From CAYRVX01 sp964642165 (lineage in GTDB: Bacteria; Planctomycetota; Phycisphaerae; SM23-33), in NCBI GenBank assembly GCA_964642165.1, contig CAZXOC010000113.1, forward strand, positions 1-21,251: a stretch of DNA of 21,251 bases. Direction: 5' to 3'. Position numbers and translations under genes: made by a program. Below, piece after piece: positions 16,798 through 21,251 of the stretch. Under the pieces are notes generated by a model. The model was not told the DNA's origin. It worked only from the letters and a program-made list of their open reading frames with translations, and ran no database searches. Each line of letters opens with the position of its first letter. Position 1 is the first letter of the stretch.

Positions 16798-18201
16798 CCG
16801 CGCCGGTCGCACCTGCTGCTCCCACTCGGCCAGCAGCCCGCGGAGGCGCTTCACGTCGTCGCCGCGCTCGGCGAGCAGGCTGGTCGCCTCGCCCGGGTCG
16901 CGCGCCAGGTCGAACAGCCATTCCTGGAGCTTCTCGCCGTCGCGGCAAGTGAGGTACTTCAGCGTCCCGTCGCGGACGGCGCGCCAGGTCCGCTCGCCCC
17001 GGCGGGCGCGCCAGAAGAGCGGGCGGCCGAACGTGCGGGCACCGGTCTGGACGTGCCGGACGAGGTCCATGCCGTCGAAGGGGCGCTCCTTCGGCGCCCG
17101 GCCCCCGGCGATGCGCACGATGGAGGCCGTCAGGTCCATCGTGATGCTCGGCTGGTCGCTCGTGGCGCCGCGCGGCAGCACTCCGGGGAAGCGCGCGATG
17201 CACGGCACGCGGATGCCGCCCTCGTAGAGGGTGCTCTTGTGGCCGGCGAACGGCGCGTTGCTGCCGACGCGGTTTGCGCCGTTGTCGCTGACGAACAGCA
17301 CCAGCGTGTCGTCCGCCAGGCCCTTGTCCTCGAGCGCCTTCAGCAGCTTGCCGATCCCGGCGTCCATGACCTCGAGCATCTCGGTGTACTTCGAGCGCGG
17401 GCCCCTGTTCCACTGCTCTTTGGGCACGGGGATGGGCAAGCGGTCGGTGGGCCCCTGGTAGGGGCTGTGCGGCGCGGTGTAGGAGACGTACAGGAAGAAG
17501 GGCTTTTGGCCGTCCTGCCGGCGGAGGAAGCGCAGCGACTCGTCCGTGATCAGGTCGGTCATGTACTCGTCGCGGCGGACGGGCCGATCGTTCTCGTACA
17601 GCGTGTGCGTGCCGGTGATCTCGGTGTGGTGGAAGTAGTCGCAGTGCCCGCCGAGGATGCCCACGAAGTGCTCGAAGCCGTGCCGCAGGGGCAGGAACTT
17701 CTTCTCGTAGCCCAGGTGCCACTTGCCGTAGACGGCCATGGCGTAGCCGGCGCCCTTCAGGGCGCGGGTCAGGTCCGCCTGCTCGACGGGCAGGCCCAGG
17801 TCGTGCTGCTCGGCCAGGCGAATCGCGTCGTCGTATCGCCCCACGTTGGTCGTGCCGATGGCACACTCCAACCCGCCGGCGCGCTGAAGGTAGCGCCCCG
17901 TGAACAGCGCCGTCCGAGTGGGCGTGCACTCGGCCCCGGCGGCGTAGTACTGCGTGAAGCGCACGCCCTGGGTTGCGAGCCGATCGACGTGGGGCGTGCG
18001 AACGTCCCTGGCGCCGTAGCAGCTCAGGTCGCCGTAGCCCAGGTCGTCCGCCAGGATGAGCAGGATGTTCGGGCGCCGCGCCGTGGGGGCCGCCTGGCGG
18101 CCTTTGCCCAACTCGGGTGCGCAGCCCCGCGCGCCCGCGGCGATTCCCGCCGCGCCCGCCACCTTCGCCAGGAACTCCCGACGTGTCTGTCTTCGCATCA
18201 T
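16795..18201 (-). CDS. Tat-exported sulfatase (CxPxR type)
   Basis: A 468-residue sulfatase. The twin-arginine signal is TRREFL at residues 6-11, followed by an Ala/Gly-rich segment and Cys27; the ARGC context is a poor lipobox but a lipid anchor is possible. The metal motif LADDLGYGD has Asp52 and Asp53, and the formylglycine site is C92-T-P-T-R96, the classic CxPxR form. MAVYGKWHLGY and FVSDNGAN follow in family order. The first of two adjacent ATGs, 18201, has GAGGA seven bases upstream. It is the third gene of a minus-strand run with the oxidoreductase and the GH20-like protein, so it likely desulfates the same polymer. It differs from the left-edge sulfatase in its active-site motif and in much of its sequence. 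Confidence 0.94.
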   Translation of the reverse strand: MMRRQTRREFLAKVAGAAGIAAGARGCAPELGKGRQAAPTARRPNILLILADDLGYGDLSCYGARDVRTPHVDRLATQGVRFTQYYAAGAECTPTRTALFTGRYLQRAGGLECAIGTTNVGRYDDAIRLAEQHDLGLPVEQADLTRALKGAGYAMAVYGKWHLGYEKKFLPLRHGFEHFVGILGGHCDYFHHTEITGTHTLYENDRPVRRDEYMTDLITDESLRFLRRQDGQKPFFLYVSYTAPHSPYQGPTDRLPIPVPKEQWNRGPRSKYTEMLEVMDAGIGKLLKALEDKGLADDTLVLFVSDNGANRVGSNAPFAGHKSTLYEGGIRVPCIARFPGVLPRGATSDQPSITMDLTASIVRIAGGRAPKERPFDGMDLVRHVQTGARTFGRPLFWRARRGERTWRAVRDGTLKYLTCRDGEKLQEWLFDLARDPGEATSLLAERGDDVKRLRGLLAEWEQQVRPAR

Positions 18202-18264
18202 CGCTGTGTCCTCGTTGCTGCCCGCACTCGCCGGCAAGGCCCGGCCGCCGGGGCGGCGAGGGCT

Positions 18265-18280
18265 GGCCACTTCAGTGGCC
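18265..18280. repeat. Short hairpin between the GH20-like and sulfatase genes
   Basis: GGCCACT and AGTGGCC form a perfect 7-bp inverted repeat around two bases in the 89-bp gap. It lacks a T-run; it may be a transcript-processing or attenuating hairpin within the operon. Confidence 0.35.
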
Positions 18281-18290
18281 GGTGTGCCTC

Positions 18291-19982
18291 TCACCGCTTC
18301 GACACCAGGTCCCCGAACGGCACAAGCAGATCGTACTTGTTCCGCCACGTCGTGTACATGATGCCGACCGCCCCGCGCGTCCGGTCCAGCGCTTCCAGCC
18401 ACCCCTTGGGGTTCTCCAGCGTCTCGCCGTCGTAGTACGCTCCCGCGAGCGTTCGGAAGCCCAGCCGCGAGAAATGCGCCAGGCTCTCGGCGCGCTTCCG
18501 GTAGTACCAGCAGACGATGACCAAGTCCTTCGGCACGTGTTTCCAGGAGCCGCGGAAGTCGCCCTCGACGAGGTAGTAGTCCTCGTGGGCGTTATGGTTC
18601 GGGTCGAGCATGTCCGACCAGACGAGGACCTCGCACTCGGGGTCCAGGCGGCGGAGGATGCGGTGCTGCTTGGTGATGCAGTCGCCGAGGATCTCGCCCA
18701 TCGTCATCCGGCGGCGCTTGCAGGCGGCGCACGAGCCGCCCGCGCGGACCTCGTCCATGCTCAGCAGGTACCTGCGGGGGGCGAGATGCTTGTGGATCAG
18801 CTCGGCCTGGCGGCGCCAGATCTCGTAGACCTTCGGTTCGGACATGCAAATGCTCACCTGCCCGCGGTTGATCGCGATGCCGTGATACCAACTCACGCGG
18901 AGCCGCTCGCCGTCCCGGATGCGCCCGCCGGGCCGAAGCTGGAGGGGTGAGCCGTCGTGGCCGAAGCGGAAGTTCAGCCGCGGGTCCTCGATCGGCTCGA
19001 AGTCGCGGCCCTCCTCGTACGCCGTGCCGCTCTTCTCGCCGCGGATGGCGATCGGGGTGCCCGGCCGGCGGAGGACGTTTAGCAGGCCCACCTCCTCGAT
19101 CCGCACGTCGTCCACCCAGAAGCGCCCGCCGCGGGCGCCCCACGCGCCGGCGTAGACGCGGACCTTGTCGTATTCCAGGCTGTTGAGGCCGAGCGTTACC
19201 TTGCGCCAGTCGCTCGTCGCCGGCACGCGGGGGTCGAACGGGGCGAGGGTTCGCCGGCCGGCGAGGACCGTGAAGCGGAAACTGCCCCCAGCCAACTGGT
19301 CCGTCTTCACCCAGCACGTCAGGCGGTAACAGCGATGCGGGCGAACGCCGACTTCCTGCATGACGCGGGCGTGCCCGTGCTCGTCCGCCGCCGAGCACTC
19401 GAATCGCAGCGAGGCCTTGCCTTCCTTGAACACCTTCGTATCGACGAAGCTCACCTGGCCCGGGCGGTCGTGGAAGCGCCACCCGGCCATCCGGCCGCTC
19501 TTGTGCTGCTCGAAGCCGCCGTTGACGAGCCGAACGGGCGGGTCCGGCACGAGCCGCGCCACGCCGCCCCGGGCGACGAACAGCGCGTCGCGCACGGGGA
19601 TCCCGGCCGCAAGATTGCGGTCGTGGGAGAGGATCGCCCCGCCGTAGCCGGCCGAGAAGATGATCGGGATGATCTCAACCTTGTGCTTCCGGCAGAGGGC
19701 CTTGACCTCCTCCAGGCGCCGGAAGTAGGTCGCGTCCCGCCGGTCGAGGTACGACAGGCCGGTCAGCACCATGCCGTTGAGCCCGTGCTCGGCGCTCGTG
19801 CGGACGATCCGGCGGACGTCGGCCAGGTCCTGGTCCTTCGTGAGGCTGCGGCTGACGTAGACCCAGCGGTGAGGGTAGACCTTGCCCTCCGCGAGCGCGC
19901 TTCCGGCGGGGAAGGCGGCGGGGAGGCAGACCGCGGCGCTGAAGAGGGCGCGCGCGAGATGTCCGGCGGCTCGTCTGTCCAT
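18291..19982 (-). CDS. Secreted GH20-like TIM-barrel protein with inserted jelly-roll module
   Basis: A 563-residue exported protein, probably a glycoside hydrolase. The N-terminus is a signal peptide ending in SALA. A barrel-like region begins at about 38 (HRWVYVSRSL, GLNGMVLTGL, KVEIIPIIFS). It is interrupted at about 148-296 by a carbohydrate-binding-like jelly roll, from LVNGGFEQHK to FWVDDVRIEE, then resumes. D410-E411 in YLLSMDEVRAGGSCAAC resembles the Asp-Glu pair of GH20 enzymes and is followed by VLVWSDML; Cys418 and Cys421 form a CxxC. ATG 19982 is preferred because AAGGA lies eight bases upstream; ATG 19988 is only two bases from it. It sits between the oxidoreductase (72 bp) and a sulfatase (89 bp) on the same strand. 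The family is a guess; export and fold are more secure. Confidence 0.78.
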   Translation of the reverse strand: MDRRAAGHLARALFSAAVCLPAAFPAGSALAEGKVYPHRWVYVSRSLTKDQDLADVRRIVRTSAEHGLNGMVLTGLSYLDRRDATYFRRLEEVKALCRKHKVEIIPIIFSAGYGGAILSHDRNLAAGIPVRDALFVARGGVARLVPDPPVRLVNGGFEQHKSGRMAGWRFHDRPGQVSFVDTKVFKEGKASLRFECSAADEHGHARVMQEVGVRPHRCYRLTCWVKTDQLAGGSFRFTVLAGRRTLAPFDPRVPATSDWRKVTLGLNSLEYDKVRVYAGAWGARGGRFWVDDVRIEEVGLLNVLRRPGTPIAIRGEKSGTAYEEGRDFEPIEDPRLNFRFGHDGSPLQLRPGGRIRDGERLRVSWYHGIAINRGQVSICMSEPKVYEIWRRQAELIHKHLAPRRYLLSMDEVRAGGSCAACKRRRMTMGEILGDCITKQHRILRRLDPECEVLVWSDMLDPNHNAHEDYYLVEGDFRGSWKHVPKDLVIVCWYYRKRAESLAHFSRLGFRTLAGAYYDGETLENPKGWLEALDRTRGAVGIMYTTWRNKYDLLVPFGDLVSKR

Positions 19983-20054
19983 GGCCATGTTCCTTGTGCT
20001 CGCAGTCGTACTCGGCGGACGGGCCGTCGCCTGGCCGCATAGGCCGCGGGCGCC

Positions 20055-21251
20055 TTACAGGTGCCAGGGCTCGCGATACGGGCGGGACAGCATGCGGTTG
20101 GCGACGGGGTCGTTGACGAAGCGTTCGGCCGCGGGGTCCCACTTCAGGGCGCGCTTCAGGCGGTAGGCGATGTTGCCCAGATGGCAGACGCTCACGGACC
20201 GGCAGCCGATCTCGACGTCGCAGATCGGTCGCCGCCGCCGGCGGATGCACTGGAGCCAGTCGTTGTGGTGCCCCGGGCTGCGGTACAGGTGGACGTCGGT
20301 GGGCTTGAGCTGCGCGGCAAGGATGCGGGCGGGCCTGCTCTCCAGGCGCCCGCGGTTGACCCAGATCTCGCCCTCGGTGCCCTTGAACGTGATGCCGCCG
20401 GGGTCGCGGCGGTACATCACCACGCCGTTGGCGTAGACGTAGGTGAGGTACTTCACGTCCCCGCCGTTGGGGGGGAGGATCTCGACCGGGCCGGAGTCGT
20501 CCATGCCGAGGCCCCACTGGGCGATGTCGAAGTGATGCGCGCCCCAGTCGGTCATGCCGCCGCCGGAGTAGTCCCGGTACGCCCGCCAGTTGGGGAAGTG
20601 CTGGTTGTGCGGGGGGCGGAGGACCTCGTGGAAGGGCCGCCACGGCGCCGGGCCCAGCCACCGGTCCCAGTCCAGGCCGTCCGGCACGGGCTGGGGCGGC
20701 AGGTAGCACGGTCCGCTGGGCCCGCCGACGCCGACCCAGACCTCCTTGACCTCGCCGATGCAGCCGCTGCGGACCAGCTCGCAGGCGGTGCGGAACTCGC
20801 GCCCGGATCGCTGCTGCGAACCGGTCTGGAAGACGCGCCCGTAGCGGCGGACGGCGCGGACCATCGCGCGGGCCTCGGCGATCGTCAGCGACATGGGCTT
20901 CTCGCAGTAGACGTCCATGCCGGCCCGGGCGGCGAGCAACGTCGGCAGGGCGTGCTGGTGGTCCGGCGTGGCGATCAGGACGGCGTCCATGTCGTCGCGC
21001 TGAAGCATCTCGCGGTAGTCGTTGTAGCCCTTGCAGCCGGCGTACGTGCCCTGGCCCCGGCGCCCGGCATACGCCTGCCTCGCCATGTTGACGGCCATGT
21101 CGCGGAACTTCCGGTACACCTCGCAGATGCCGATCACCTGCACCTCGCGGTGGCGCAGAAGCCCGCGGACGTGGCCCTCGCCCTGCTTGCCGATGCCGAT
21201 GAAGCCCAGCGTGATGCGGTCACTGGGGGCCGCCCGCCCGGGCGCGCCGAG
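20055..21251 (-). CDS. Gfo/Idh/MocA family oxidoreductase, 5' end outside window
   Basis: NAD(P)-dependent sugar or inositol-type oxidoreductase; 398 residues are inside the window and the start lies beyond the right edge. The Rossmann motif GFIGIGKQGEGH begins about 15 residues in. It is followed by ATPDHQHALPTLLAARAG, then the catalytic EKPMS. The C-terminal domain has SGGGMTDWGAHHFDIAQWGL and ends with VEIGCRS, CHLGNIAYRL and RPYREPW, as in the secreted planctomycete branch. Residues before the Rossmann fold (APGRAAPSDR) look like the end of a Tat signal region. It leads the minus-strand run with the GH20-like protein and sulfatase. The substrate is unknown. Confidence 0.93.
   Translation of the reverse strand, partial: LGAPGRAAPSDRITLGFIGIGKQGEGHVRGLLRHREVQVIGICEVYRKFRDMAVNMARQAYAGRRGQGTYAGCKGYNDYREMLQRDDMDAVLIATPDHQHALPTLLAARAGMDVYCEKPMSLTIAEARAMVRAVRRYGRVFQTGSQQRSGREFRTACELVRSGCIGEVKEVWVGVGGPSGPCYLPPQPVPDGLDWDRWLGPAPWRPFHEVLRPPHNQHFPNWRAYRDYSGGGMTDWGAHHFDIAQWGLGMDDSGPVEILPPNGGDVKYLTYVYANGVVMYRRDPGGITFKGTEGEIWVNRGRLESRPARILAAQLKPTDVHLYRSPGHHNDWLQCIRRRRRPICDVEIGCRSVSVCHLGNIAYRLKRALKWDPAAERFVNDPVANRMLSRPYREPWHL

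Overview
This is a very GC-rich bacterial window that reads like a member of the Planctomycetota. The reasons are two Tat-exported sulfatases, a Gfo/Idh/MocA oxidoreductase of the secreted planctomycete type, a large surface protein with an N-terminal LEPR-XLL motif, a von Willebrand A protein with a TonB-like N-terminal anchor, and secreted TIM-barrel proteins carrying carbohydrate-binding-like domains. Strong third-position GC bias makes many long antisense and out-of-frame ORFs; these are shadows. No rRNA, tRNA, CRISPR array, insertion sequence or phage gene was seen.

Layout. (1) 1-3823: a Tat-type sulfatase (minus strand, cut by the left edge) is divergent from a secreted discoidin/TIM-barrel protein (plus). 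(2) 3936-6655: a membrane-anchored VWA protein is followed by a 12-helix membrane protein. The latter looks like a fused iron-type ABC permease but appears to lack both ATPase-coupling loops, and no ATPase or binding protein lies nearby. (3) 6719-11762: a tightly packed glycine-cleavage operon, gcvT-gcvH-gcvPA-gcvPB-lipB, with overlapping stop/start junctions. It ends with the octanoyltransferase that begins lipoylation of GcvH. Neither lpd nor lipA is here. (4) 11903-15043 (minus): a 1046-residue LEPR-XLL protein with a seven-bladed FG-GAP propeller, a CARDB-like domain and a duplicated C-terminal module. Its leader has a full-consensus sigma-70 promoter (TTGACA, 16 bp, TATAAT), a 15-bp palindrome at the predicted start site and several hairpins. 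(5) 15463-16767 (plus): a secreted HExxH metallopeptidase-like protein. (6) 16795-21251 (minus): an apparent operon of oxidoreductase (start cut by the right edge), GH20-like protein with an inserted jelly-roll module, and a second Tat sulfatase.

How it fits together. The outer parts look like a dispersed locus for breaking down sulfated polysaccharide or glycoprotein: two sulfatases, two secreted barrel enzymes, a sugar-type oxidoreductase, a peptidase and a large surface protein. The middle is core one-carbon metabolism: glycine decarboxylation by the T, H and split P proteins, with LipB feeding octanoyl groups to Lys62 of GcvH. The least explained part is the VWA plus degenerate-permease pair upstream of gcvT. 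The best regulatory lead is the leader of the LEPR-XLL gene.
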